This document shows positions 1 through 5,211 of a stretch of DNA of 5,211 bases, one piece after another. The stretch covers positions 1 through 5,211 of the forward strand of contig NZ_JAIWNS010000255.1 in assembly GCF_020216685.1 (NCBI RefSeq), read 5' to 3'. The notes under the pieces are model-generated. The model was not told the origin of the DNA and searched no databases. It saw nothing but the letters and a program-made list of their open reading frames with translations. The position numbers and the translations under genes were made by a program. The stretch comes from Methanospirillum hungatei (lineage in GTDB: Archaea; Halobacteriota; Methanomicrobia; Methanomicrobiales; Methanospirillaceae). Position 1 is the stretch's first letter, and each line of letters starts with the position of its first letter.

Positions 1-18
1 TACCCTTCTATGAGTTTG

Positions 19-39
19 GCCCGGCAATTATGCCCGGCA
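19..39 (+). repeat. Short GC-rich direct repeat (GCCCGGCA x2)
   Basis: GCCCGGCA occurs at 19-26 and again at 32-39, with starts 13 bp apart and an AT-rich spacer. A related GGCCCGG lies at 98-104. The unit is close to self-complementary, so it could also form a small stem. It stands out against AT-richer flanks; its role is unknown. Confidence 0.4.
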
Positions 40-75
40 GATCACTACACTTATAGAAAATTATGTTCCAGAAGT

Positions 76-96
76 ATTGGTATCACCGATACCAGT
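76..96. repeat. Inverted repeat / short hairpin
   Basis: GGTATC at 79-84 and GATACC at 88-93 are perfect inverted copies around a 3-base ACC loop. Pairing extends outward through T78:A94, T77:G95 (wobble) and A76:T96 to about 9 bp. There is no T-run after it, so it does not look like a bacterial-type terminator. It could be an RNA stem or a protein-binding site. Confidence 0.5.
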
Positions 97-152
97 CCGG
101 CCCGGTCGATCACCCCTGCCATCCTGAGGGTCGGACACTACTATTCTGTAAA

Positions 153-164
153 GGACATATGTCC
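153..164. promoter_or_regulatory. 12-bp perfect palindrome, candidate operator
   Basis: GGACATATGTCC is a perfect 12-bp dyad, directly followed by the 6-bp palindrome ATGCAT (165-170) and by an A-rich TATA-like CATAAAAG (169-176). It lies about 90 bp upstream of a small gene whose product may carry a helix-turn-helix. The dyad fits a homodimeric regulator site next to a promoter. No regulator is known for it, so the operator role is inference. Confidence 0.35.
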
Positions 165-253
165 ATGCATAAAAGAGATAATCTTTTTGGATATAGTAGT
201 CTCATAATGTATCAGGAAGAATATTCACTGCAATAATATGATGGTGGATGTAC

Positions 254-616
254 ATGGGGCTATTTCGATCATATGATGATAAGCAGAATGTTGAAAAAAT
301 TTCCTGGTCGGTTCCCTTTCCTCCTGATTTACTTGCACGTCTTCGGGGCTTTTCTGCCGTTTCTATTTCAAAAGCTTCAGGAATGTATCTTGAGGATGTT
401 TTTGAAATTCTGAAAGGTTCTCGTTCCAGAACCTCTCCTGAAGTAATTGAAATGCTTGAAAACGTATTAAAGAAACTGGAAGAGGATGATCAGCGGCTGG
501 AAAAAGAGGCTGCAAAGATTAATTTTATGATCAAAGGGTTTGACGTGCTCGAACAAAAGAAGCAAAAAAGACAGCTGAACAGACTTCCCGAAACCGGATA
601 TTATCTGGAAGAATAA
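254..616 (+). CDS. Small protein with LacI/Xre-like HTH pattern, function unknown
   Basis: I do not recognise this 120-residue protein as a named family. ATG 254 is chosen over ATG 248 because GGTGG at 243-247 sits 6 nt before 254 but directly abuts 248. Residues 33-73 resemble the N-terminal helix-turn-helix of LacI/Xre-type proteins: a helix ending ISKASGM, a turn, a helix YLEDVFEILKG, then a segment SRTSPEVIEMLENVLKKL that mimics the LacI 'rVspeTreRVl..a..eL' continuation. The second helix is acidic where a recognition helix is usually basic or polar, so DNA binding is uncertain. Residues 62-108 are highly charged and probably a long helix or coiled coil, and the tail is basic and then acidic (YYLEE). 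No signal peptide or membrane segment is visible. It converges on the thermosome gene, with stops 6 bp apart. It is probably a real gene, since it combines a start signal with biased, structured composition, and a soluble cytoplasmic protein. Confidence 0.75.
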   Translation: MGLFRSYDDKQNVEKISWSVPFPPDLLARLRGFSAVSISKASGMYLEDVFEILKGSRSRTSPEVIEMLENVLKKLEEDDQRLEKEAAKINFMIKGFDVLEQKKQKRQLNRLPETGYYLEE

Positions 617-620
617 AAAA
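615..620 (-). terminator. Poly-U type terminator for the thermosome gene
   Basis: On the - strand the thermosome stop codon (625-623) is followed within 3 nt by TTTTTTATTCTT (complement of about 609-620). Archaeal RNA polymerase stops at such U-runs without needing a hairpin. The run overlaps the stop codon of the converging small gene, so the two transcription units end almost back to back. Confidence 0.5.
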
Positions 621-622
621 GA

Positions 623-2221
623 TTATTCCATTGGTTCTGGCTTTCCGCCTTTACCAGACTGGGATACCATCATATCATCAACCCGAAGCAGCATCTCAAC
701 AGCTTCTTCTGAGCTCTGTATTGCCTGCCTCTTGCATCTGATTGGTTCAATAACTCCTTCTTTCTGCATATCCACCAGTTTACCAGTGTACACATTCAGT
801 CCGAAGTTCTTCTTCCCTTCTGCATGTGCCTTCTTTAACTCTACCAGTTTATCGATTGGATTATAACCGGAATTTTCTGCAAGGGTGATTGGTATAGCAG
901 CGAATGCATCTGCATATGCTTCGATGGCGATCTGCTCACGTCCACCGACATTAACAGCATAGTCACGAAGGCGGACAGTAAGTTCACTCTCAACTGCTCC
1001 TCCACCTGGCACAAACAGTCCGTCTTCCATTGCATCCATGACTACCCGGGTTGCATCGACAACAGCACGTTCAAGTTCATCAACCAGGTAATAGGTAGAA
1101 CCACGAAGAAGAATTGTCACCGTCTTTGGATTCTTTGCTCCCGTTATGACTACCATATCTGCGTCATCAAGCTGCTCTGCCTTTTCTGCAACACCAAGGT
1201 CACTCTTTTTCAGATCTTCAGCTTTTGTAACAATTGTTGCGTCAAGTGAGCGTGCTGCAAATTTCAGATCAGCTTCCGGAACATCTTCAATGGCAAGAAT
1301 TCCTGCTTTTGCAAGGTAAAACTGGGCTGCATCTGCAATACCTTTCTGGCAGAGGAGAACATTTGCTCCGGTTTTTGCCACAGCATCTGCCATCTCCTTT
1401 AATGCACTCCGCTCCTGTTCAGCAAATGCTTCGACCTGTTCGGTGCTTGAAATCTTGATCTTTGATTTGACCTCTGTCTTTTTGATCTCAAGCTCCTTCT
1501 GAACAATTGCAACCTTTGCATTTAATACGCGTTTTGGCATCTCCTGGTTAACGCGGGTTTTGTCAATGACACAGCCCATAATAAGTTCTGCATCATCCAT
1601 GGTCCCGCCGGTGTGCTTTTTGATCTTCACATCATCTTCACTCACCGTAACCTTGTTTCCGTCTTTGGTGGCAACTTTCATTACCGCTTCAACAGAGATA
1701 TCACTTATTTTATCCTTGACGTCCTCAATGGATTTTCCAGTAATTGCAGTCTGGACAATCTTCTTCATGACGTCCTTATTGTATGCGTCAGTCTTGGATG
1801 CCATTGATTGCAGAATTTCAAGAGCCTTCTGCATTCCCATCCGGTATCCACGACAGATGACGGTCGGATGGATCTTCTTGTTCAGCAGGGACTCTGCCTG
1901 TTCCATAAGTGAGCCTACAAGAATGACGGCAGTGGTCGTCCCGTCTCCTACCTCTTCGTCCTGGGTTCTGGAGACTTCAATGACCATCTTTGCTCCAGGA
2001 TGCTGAACAGAGATCTCATCAAGAATCGTTATACCATCATTGGTGATGGTGACATCTCCGGTCCCGTCAATGAGCATCTTGTCCATTCCACGTGGACCTA
2101 AGGTGGACCGAACCGCCTCAGCAAGTGCTTTTGCTGCTGCTATATTGGAGCGCTGGGCCTCATATCCCTGTGTACGCTCGACATTCTGTTTCAGAATGAT
2201 TACCGGTTGTTGAGCAAGCAT
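623..2221 (-). CDS. ths: Thermosome subunit (group II chaperonin)
   Basis: This is a 532-residue subunit of the archaeal group II chaperonin, the ATP-driven double-ring cage that folds proteins in the cytoplasm. The equatorial domain is split between the N- and C-terminal parts, around intermediate and apical domains. The N-terminal signature [12 protein letters not shown] (39-50), the TNDGITIL segment (60-67, Asp62) and the ATP motif GDGTTTAV (92-99, Asp93) are present. Asp389 in LERAVVDA matches the conserved catalytic Asp of the family, and the C-terminal [11 protein letters not shown] (401-411) is typical. The length is slightly below the usual 540-555 because the tail is short, ending [11 protein letters not shown] without the Gly-Gly-Met repeats common in thermosomes. 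The text [17 protein letters not shown] differs somewhat from the commonest archaeal versions, as might be expected of one of several paralogues. It starts at ATG 2221 behind GGAGG (complement of 2229-2233, 7-nt spacing) and has its own TATA box. It lies downstream of gfcR on the same strand but is likely transcribed separately. Confidence 0.97.
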   Translation of the reverse strand: MLAQQPVIILKQNVERTQGYEAQRSNIAAAKALAEAVRSTLGPRGMDKMLIDGTGDVTITNDGITILDEISVQHPGAKMVIEVSRTQDEEVGDGTTTAVILVGSLMEQAESLLNKKIHPTVICRGYRMGMQKALEILQSMASKTDAYNKDVMKKIVQTAITGKSIEDVKDKISDISVEAVMKVATKDGNKVTVSEDDVKIKKHTGGTMDDAELIMGCVIDKTRVNQEMPKRVLNAKVAIVQKELEIKKTEVKSKIKISSTEQVEAFAEQERSALKEMADAVAKTGANVLLCQKGIADAAQFYLAKAGILAIEDVPEADLKFAARSLDATIVTKAEDLKKSDLGVAEKAEQLDDADMVVITGAKNPKTVTILLRGSTYYLVDELERAVVDATRVVMDAMEDGLFVPGGGAVESELTVRLRDYAVNVGGREQIAIEAYADAFAAIPITLAENSGYNPIDKLVELKKAHAEGKKNFGLNVYTGKLVDMQKEGVIEPIRCKRQAIQSSEEAVEMLLRVDDMMVSQSGKGGKPEPME

Positions 2222-2275
2222 TGAATATCCTCCGTTTCAATACAGGTGGATTTAAAGTTCTATATAAAAATTGTG
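2222..2275 (-). promoter_or_regulatory. Thermosome promoter (TATA box) and Shine-Dalgarno site
   Basis: On the - strand, TTTTTATATAG (complement of 2260-2270) is a strong archaeal TATA box. It is centred about 44 nt before the thermosome ATG, predicting a transcription start near 2239 and a leader of roughly 18 nt. That leader contains GGAGG (complement of 2229-2233) at ideal spacing. The 79-bp gap to the upstream gfcR stop is large enough for an independent promoter. The T-run in the box could also weaken or end read-through from the upstream operon. Confidence 0.75.
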
Positions 2276-2300
2276 AGTTCATGTCTCATTATGAAACCGG

Positions 2301-2909
2301 TTAGTCTATTCGGGAGACCTTAAACAGACTGTAAACCGGAACGCCGTCAATGTCTCGAATGCCGCGCTTATCAAAGAGAACACAACATGCTACAGGAACT
2401 GCACCATGCCTTTTGATATAGGCAATAACTTCCTGTAATGTTTTGCCGGAGGTGATAACATCATCCACCACTACTACTCTCTCTCCGGCATGAATGTCAA
2501 AATTACCGCTCATGGATCCGATTGGTTCATCTCCTCCGGCATGTTTTGCAGGATGATAAATACCAATTCGTACTCCCTCTGTTACTGCCATCAGGGTTGC
2601 AAGCGGAATTCCGGATATGGCTATTCCCACATACACCTGGGGAACTGGTCCTTCCGGGTTTTTCAGATGAAGCCGTGAGAGAAGCATCTGGGCACTCTCC
2701 TCCAAAAGCTGAGATTCACCTGATACGGCAGTCCAGTCTATATGTACATCTTTCGGGGTAGCCGCTCCTTTCTCCTGAGTCAGAAGCCAGGTCACGGTCT
2801 CCATAGAGAGGGACAATTCATCTGCAATCTGCCCGGGGCTGTGTCCTTCACTCCGCAGGTGCCGTGCTTTTTGTATCAACTCATCCAGGGTAGACATCTG
2901 AACAGACAT
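2301..2909 (-). CDS. gfcR: GfcR/PyrE-like HTH-phosphoribosyltransferase regulator
   Basis: This is a 202-residue protein joining an N-terminal helix-turn-helix (about residues 8-47, including [20 protein letters not shown]) to a type I phosphoribosyltransferase domain. The PRPP-binding loop is intact: [13 protein letters not shown] (145-157). Such proteins are often annotated as 'orotate phosphoribosyltransferase-like'. The Haloferax homologue GfcR is a transcription activator of sugar-degradation genes. The region matching the OPRT mobile catalytic loop reads [13 protein letters not shown], without the RKxxKxHG arrangement of true OPRT, and an HTH precedes it, so a PRPP-sensing regulator is more likely than a pyrimidine enzyme. 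No start has a clear ribosome site: TTG 2918 (1 nt after the nob1 stop), ATG 2909 and ATG 2897 are all possible; I chose 2909. It is the last gene of the probable prs-nob1-gfcR operon and may depend on translational coupling. The family assignment is secure; the regulated genes here are unknown. Confidence 0.88.
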   Translation of the reverse strand: MSVQMSTLDELIQKARHLRSEGHSPGQIADELSLSMETVTWLLTQEKGAATPKDVHIDWTAVSGESQLLEESAQMLLSRLHLKNPEGPVPQVYVGIAISGIPLATLMAVTEGVRIGIYHPAKHAGGDEPIGSMSGNFDIHAGERVVVVDDVITSGKTLQEVIAYIKRHGAVPVACCVLFDKRGIRDIDGVPVYSLFKVSRID

Positions 2910-2919
2910 TTTCGTCAAT

Positions 2920-3402
2920 CTATTTATTTTTTCGTCTTACCTGCAGACCACATATCGGACAGAGAGAATCTGCAGGCATGATATCGTAATATTTCCCACA
3001 CCCTGAACACCGAAGTCTCCATATCCGCATTTCTGCCTTCTTCTGCATCATGGGATGGACATCGATATTCAGATGTTGTGCGGTATTCTGAAGAGCAAAA
3101 TCATCGGTACATATAACCCCATGAACCTCAAATGCAAGAGCAAGGAGATCGGTATCAGTTTCAGATAAGACAGACCCATCTCCGGATTTTGTGGCGGCAT
3201 TCCGAACAATCATGAGAGATTTCTGATCCGGTTCTGATATGATCAGTCCTTGTGAGAGTAGTACTTCAAGTCTTGCTTTGCCCTTGAGATCCTTTAGTTC
3301 GGCGATGACCCGTGGAACAGTCATTATCTTTCCGGTAACAGGGATGGAAATAAAAAATGCGGATGTATCCAGTATTAATACCGGAAAAGAATCATCTGTC
3401 AT
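2920..3402 (-). CDS. nob1: Nob1 endoribonuclease (PIN domain plus zinc ribbon)
   Basis: This 160-residue protein is close in length to other archaeal Nob1 proteins. Nob1 cuts the precursor of 16S rRNA at its 3' end during maturation of the small ribosomal subunit. The N-terminal PIN nuclease domain (about 5-120) carries the expected acidic residues: Asp12 in LILDTSAF, Glu35 in VIAELKD, Asp83/Asp85 in [12 protein letters not shown] and Asp100/Asp101 in CTDDFALQ. The C-terminal zinc ribbon has two Cys pairs, C132-x2-C135 (CSGC) and C148-x2-C151 (CPIC), and a basic tail RRKNK. Both modules are complete, which separates it from PIN-domain toxins of toxin-antitoxin pairs, and there is no antitoxin-like partner. 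It starts at ATG 3402, 15 nt after the prs stop, with no strong Shine-Dalgarno site, and its stop (2922-2920) lies just before gfcR, so it sits mid-operon. Confidence 0.95.
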   Translation of the reverse strand: MTDDSFPVLILDTSAFFISIPVTGKIMTVPRVIAELKDLKGKARLEVLLSQGLIISEPDQKSLMIVRNAATKSGDGSVLSETDTDLLALAFEVHGVICTDDFALQNTAQHLNIDVHPMMQKKAEMRIWRLRCSGCGKYYDIMPADSLCPICGLQVRRKNK

Positions 3403-3417
3403 CAGGTGAACCAGAAA

Positions 3418-4257
3418 TCAGAGATATTCTGCCAGAACCTTTGCTGCTGAATAGGTACTGCAGGCTCGTTCAATCGTATCACTGCAGGAGATTGATGCAA
3501 TTCCCGCACTGGTAAGCCGGGTATAGGCACCAGATGCCAGAACACCATGAATTCCTACGGTATGAATTGATCGGGCTCCCTGCTCATACAGCATCATTGC
3601 AGCGGTCGCCTGCGTTCCTCCGGTCGAGATAATATCATCAAGAATGACCACATCACGCCCGGATACCGGTACTGACTTCGGTTCTATCCTGACCTGTTCT
3701 CCTGAAATACGGGTCTTCTGGAGATAATCACAATCCCAGTTCCCATGAGAAGCAACATCCCGTCCAAGATGGAGCGCTCCCTCATCAGGACTCAGGATGA
3801 GTGGATTTTCAAGCGATAACGTATCGATATATGCTGCTGCGGGAGTGGAAAGAGATACATCAGTTGCTTCAGTATGGAAATAATTCAGTACTGATTTTTC
3901 ATGGATGTTTACCGTATAGACTCGTGATACACCATTTCCAAGGATTTGGGCTATCGCCCGTGCAGAGAGCGGCTCACCAGGATTGAACTGCTTGTCCTGT
4001 CTGGCATATCCCATATAAGGAACGATGAGTGAAATGTCAGATTCGGAATAAATATCTTTTAACAAGAGCAGTTCTACCAGATCATCACTTATCAGAATGC
4101 TTCCACAAATAATTACTTTCTCTGCGGGCTGCTCTGCACGCACATAGATCTCTCCATCTGGAAATTTCTGCCATCTGGTATCAATTACCGGAATATTCAA
4201 TGCAGTTGCGAGCCGGCCGGCAAGAACCTGAGACCGTTGCGTACTGACAACCTTCAT
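3418..4257 (-). CDS. prs: Ribose-phosphate diphosphokinase (PRPP synthetase)
   Basis: This 279-residue enzyme makes 5-phosphoribosyl 1-diphosphate from ribose 5-phosphate and ATP, feeding purine, pyrimidine, histidine and tryptophan synthesis. It has the two-domain Prs architecture. Visible motifs are KFPDGEIYVR (31-40), YARQDKQ with the ATP-contacting Arg/Gln (84-90), the NIHEKS segment whose His119 matches the conserved active-site His, the catalytic flexible-loop region KTRISGEQ (181-188), and the ribose-phosphate loop VVILDDIISTGGT (203-215). The length fits the shorter archaeal form (about 280-290) rather than the bacterial one (about 310-315). ATG 4257 is the likely start: MKVVST leads directly into the first strand, and a TATA-like element 29 nt upstream implies a leaderless mRNA, consistent with no Shine-Dalgarno site. 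It is the first gene of the prs-nob1-gfcR operon and is divergent from lonB. Confidence 0.96.
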   Translation of the reverse strand: MKVVSTQRSQVLAGRLATALNIPVIDTRWQKFPDGEIYVRAEQPAEKVIICGSILISDDLVELLLLKDIYSESDISLIVPYMGYARQDKQFNPGEPLSARAIAQILGNGVSRVYTVNIHEKSVLNYFHTEATDVSLSTPAAAYIDTLSLENPLILSPDEGALHLGRDVASHGNWDCDYLQKTRISGEQVRIEPKSVPVSGRDVVILDDIISTGGTQATAAMMLYEQGARSIHTVGIHGVLASGAYTRLTSAGIASISCSDTIERACSTYSAAKVLAEYL

Positions 4258-4342
4258 AATCTCATTAAGATTTGCTGAAAGTACTTAAACAATTGTCCAT
4301 GAAATTATTACCACGAACGGTTTTGCAGGTGTCGATATTATA
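4258..4342. promoter_or_regulatory. Divergent prs/lonB promoter region
   Basis: These 85 bp must hold both promoters. The near-symmetrical element GTACTTAAAC (4281-4290), read as GTTTAAGTAC on the - strand, is TATA-like in both directions. For prs it is centred about 29 nt from the ATG, predicting a leaderless transcript. For lonB it would place the start near 4312, with a leader of about 31 nt, and a purine-rich GAAAG (4277-4281) sits in the BRE position. The lonB leader carries AGGTG (4327-4331), 11 nt before ATG 4343. An alternative, weaker AT-rich box for lonB is AAATTATTA at 4302-4310. Confidence 0.5.
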
Positions 4343-5211
4343 ATGAATCGGGTGAACGAACCATCGGAGAGAGAAATTCAACCAGATACTCCGGAAACTA
4401 CCAAAGTATGGGATGTTCCGGGTATAGAACCAGTGGATACACTGGATGATGAAACAGATGCGCCTGTTGAAGAGACGAATACTTCAGCTGCATCTATGGA
4501 GAAAGAAACCCAGATACCAGTAGATGATGGCTCGTCACGGTCGGTTACTGTCCCTGAAAAACTCATTGATCAGGTAATCGGACAGGAACATGCGGTAGAG
4601 GTAATCAGAAAAGCAGCAATCCAGCGCAGACATGTCATGATGATAGGGACTCCTGGTACGGGCAAGTCCATGCTGGCAAAGGCAATGGCTGAGCTGCTTC
4701 CAAAGGAAGAGATGCAGGATATTCTTGCATATCCAAACTCTGACGATCAAAATGAACCTATCATCAGAACTGTGAAATCCGGCCGTGGCAAAGAGATTGT
4801 CACTGCTCATAAAGCAGAAGCGAAAAAGAAGATACAGTTCAGAAATACCTTCATCATGATCCTGATGATCGGTATCATCGGGTATGCTTTTATCACCTAC
4901 CAGTGGCTCATGGGTATCATTGCTGCAGCATTTATCTTCATGGCTCTGCGGTATGCCACTCCCAGGGAAGAACAGATGGTCCCCAAACTTCTGGTCTCCA
5001 ATGATAAGACAACAACAGCACCTTTCGTCGATGCGACCGGTTCTCATGCCGGTGCTCTACTCGGAGATGTCCGCCATGATCCCTTCCAGTCAGGAGGACT
5101 TGAGACTCCTGCCCATGACCGGGTCGAGGCAGGGGCCATTCATCGTGCACATAAGGGAGTCCTCTTTGTTGATGAGATAAATACCCTGGGTCTTCCTTCA
5201 CAACAGAGTCT
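4343..5211 (+). CDS. lonB: Archaeal LonB membrane-anchored ATP-dependent protease (5' part)
   Basis: The frame is open from ATG 4343 to the right edge, giving the first 289 residues without a stop. LonB is the membrane-bound AAA+ Lon protease of archaea, degrading unfolded and regulatory proteins at the inner face of the membrane. Seen here: an acidic, Thr/Ser/Pro-rich N-terminal extension (1-66), the AAA+ start VPEKLIDQVIGQEHAV (70-85), Walker A GTPGTGKS (102-109), the LonB-typical ILAYPNSDDQNEPIIRTV (127-144), two hydrophobic membrane helices (about 169-185 and 187-203) and Walker B GVLFVDEI (272-279). Membrane helices inserted between Walker A and Walker B are the hallmark of LonB and rule out soluble bacterial LonA. 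The Ser-Lys protease domain lies beyond the window. ATG 4343 is the first start after the in-frame stop at 4286-4288 and has AGGTG upstream; internal ATG 4496 (Met52) has no ribosome site. The gene is divergent from prs. Confidence 0.95.
   Translation, partial: MNRVNEPSEREIQPDTPETTKVWDVPGIEPVDTLDDETDAPVEETNTSAASMEKETQIPVDDGSSRSVTVPEKLIDQVIGQEHAVEVIRKAAIQRRHVMMIGTPGTGKSMLAKAMAELLPKEEMQDILAYPNSDDQNEPIIRTVKSGRGKEIVTAHKAEAKKKIQFRNTFIMILMIGIIGYAFITYQWLMGIIAAAFIFMALRYATPREEQMVPKLLVSNDKTTTAPFVDATGSHAGALLGDVRHDPFQSGGLETPAHDRVEAGAIHRAHKGVLFVDEINTLGLPSQQS

Larger units (their letters stand above)
1..253. other. Leader/intergenic region without a convincing gene
   Basis: No frame here gives a believable protein. 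Frame 1 on the + strand is open from the left edge to a TAA at 205-207, but its translation is rich in Cys, Ser, Tyr and Arg, has no recognisable domain, and its only early ATG (10) has no ribosome binding site. The stretch contains the 8-bp direct repeat GCCCGGCA at 19-26 and 32-39, a third GGCCCGG at 98-104, a hairpin at 76-96 and a 12-bp palindrome at 153-164. These suggest a control region, or possibly a small RNA, ahead of the gene at 254. I see no tRNA-like fold. The possibility that bases 1-207 are the C-terminal end of a gene entering from the left cannot be fully excluded. Confidence 0.5.

Noticed and set aside
10..207. 65-residue open frame on the + strand near the left edge
   Set aside because: It has no ribosome binding site, improbable composition and no recognisable domain; the stretch contains a hairpin and a palindrome that fit non-coding DNA better.
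1560..2006. 148-codon open frame opposite the thermosome gene
   Set aside because: It lies entirely antisense to a certain thermosome gene, and its Ser/Ile/Phe-rich translation is what the reverse strand of that coding sequence produces.
2295..2302. AACCGGTT palindrome at the gfcR stop
   Set aside because: It is only 8 bp, overlaps the stop codon and has no flanking structure; it is easily a chance occurrence.
2301..2909. Genuine pyrE (orotate phosphoribosyltransferase)
   Set aside because: An N-terminal HTH is fused to the domain and the catalytic loop is altered, so a GfcR-type regulator fits better.
2920..3402. PIN-domain toxin of a VapBC-type system
   Set aside because: The C-terminal CxxC...CxxC zinc ribbon and operon context identify Nob1, and no antitoxin-like gene sits next to it.
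4535..5047. 170-codon open frame on the - strand opposite lonB
   Set aside because: The + strand frame from 4343 encodes clear LonB motifs (Walker A, membrane helices, Walker B); the antisense frame is Cys/His-rich noise.

Overview
The window looks like the chromosome of a methanogenic euryarchaeon, most likely of the order Methanomicrobiales and perhaps close to Methanospirillum. The domain assignment rests on a group II chaperonin (thermosome), a membrane-anchored archaeal-type Lon protease (LonB), a Nob1 rRNA-processing nuclease, a GfcR/PyrE-like HTH-phosphoribosyltransferase and TATA-type promoters. The genus-level guess is inference from protein character and moderate GC content.

Layout: bases 1-253 hold no convincing gene but carry a 12-bp perfect palindrome and a strong short hairpin. 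A small + strand gene (254-616) encodes an unrecognised 120-residue protein with a LacI/Xre-like helix-turn-helix pattern followed by a charged helix. It converges, with 6 bp between stops, on the thermosome gene (623-2221, - strand), which has a good TATA box and Shine-Dalgarno site of its own. Upstream of it, three tightly packed - strand genes form a probable operon in the order prs (PRPP synthetase, 4257-3418), nob1 (3402-2920) and gfcR-like (2909-2301). An 85-bp divergent promoter region separates prs from lonB (+ strand, from 4343), which runs off the right edge before its protease domain.

How the genes fit together: the window combines protein quality control (thermosome for folding, LonB for membrane-linked degradation), ribosome maturation (Nob1) and PRPP supply. 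The most interesting link is that a PRPP-synthesising enzyme shares an operon with a DNA-binding protein carrying a PRPP-binding loop. This suggests a PRPP-responsive regulatory circuit in an organism that is not expected to use the sugar-degradation pathway GfcR controls in haloarchaea. All six protein genes are intact within the window except lonB, which is cut by its edge. I saw no mobile elements, CRISPR arrays, tRNA or rRNA genes.
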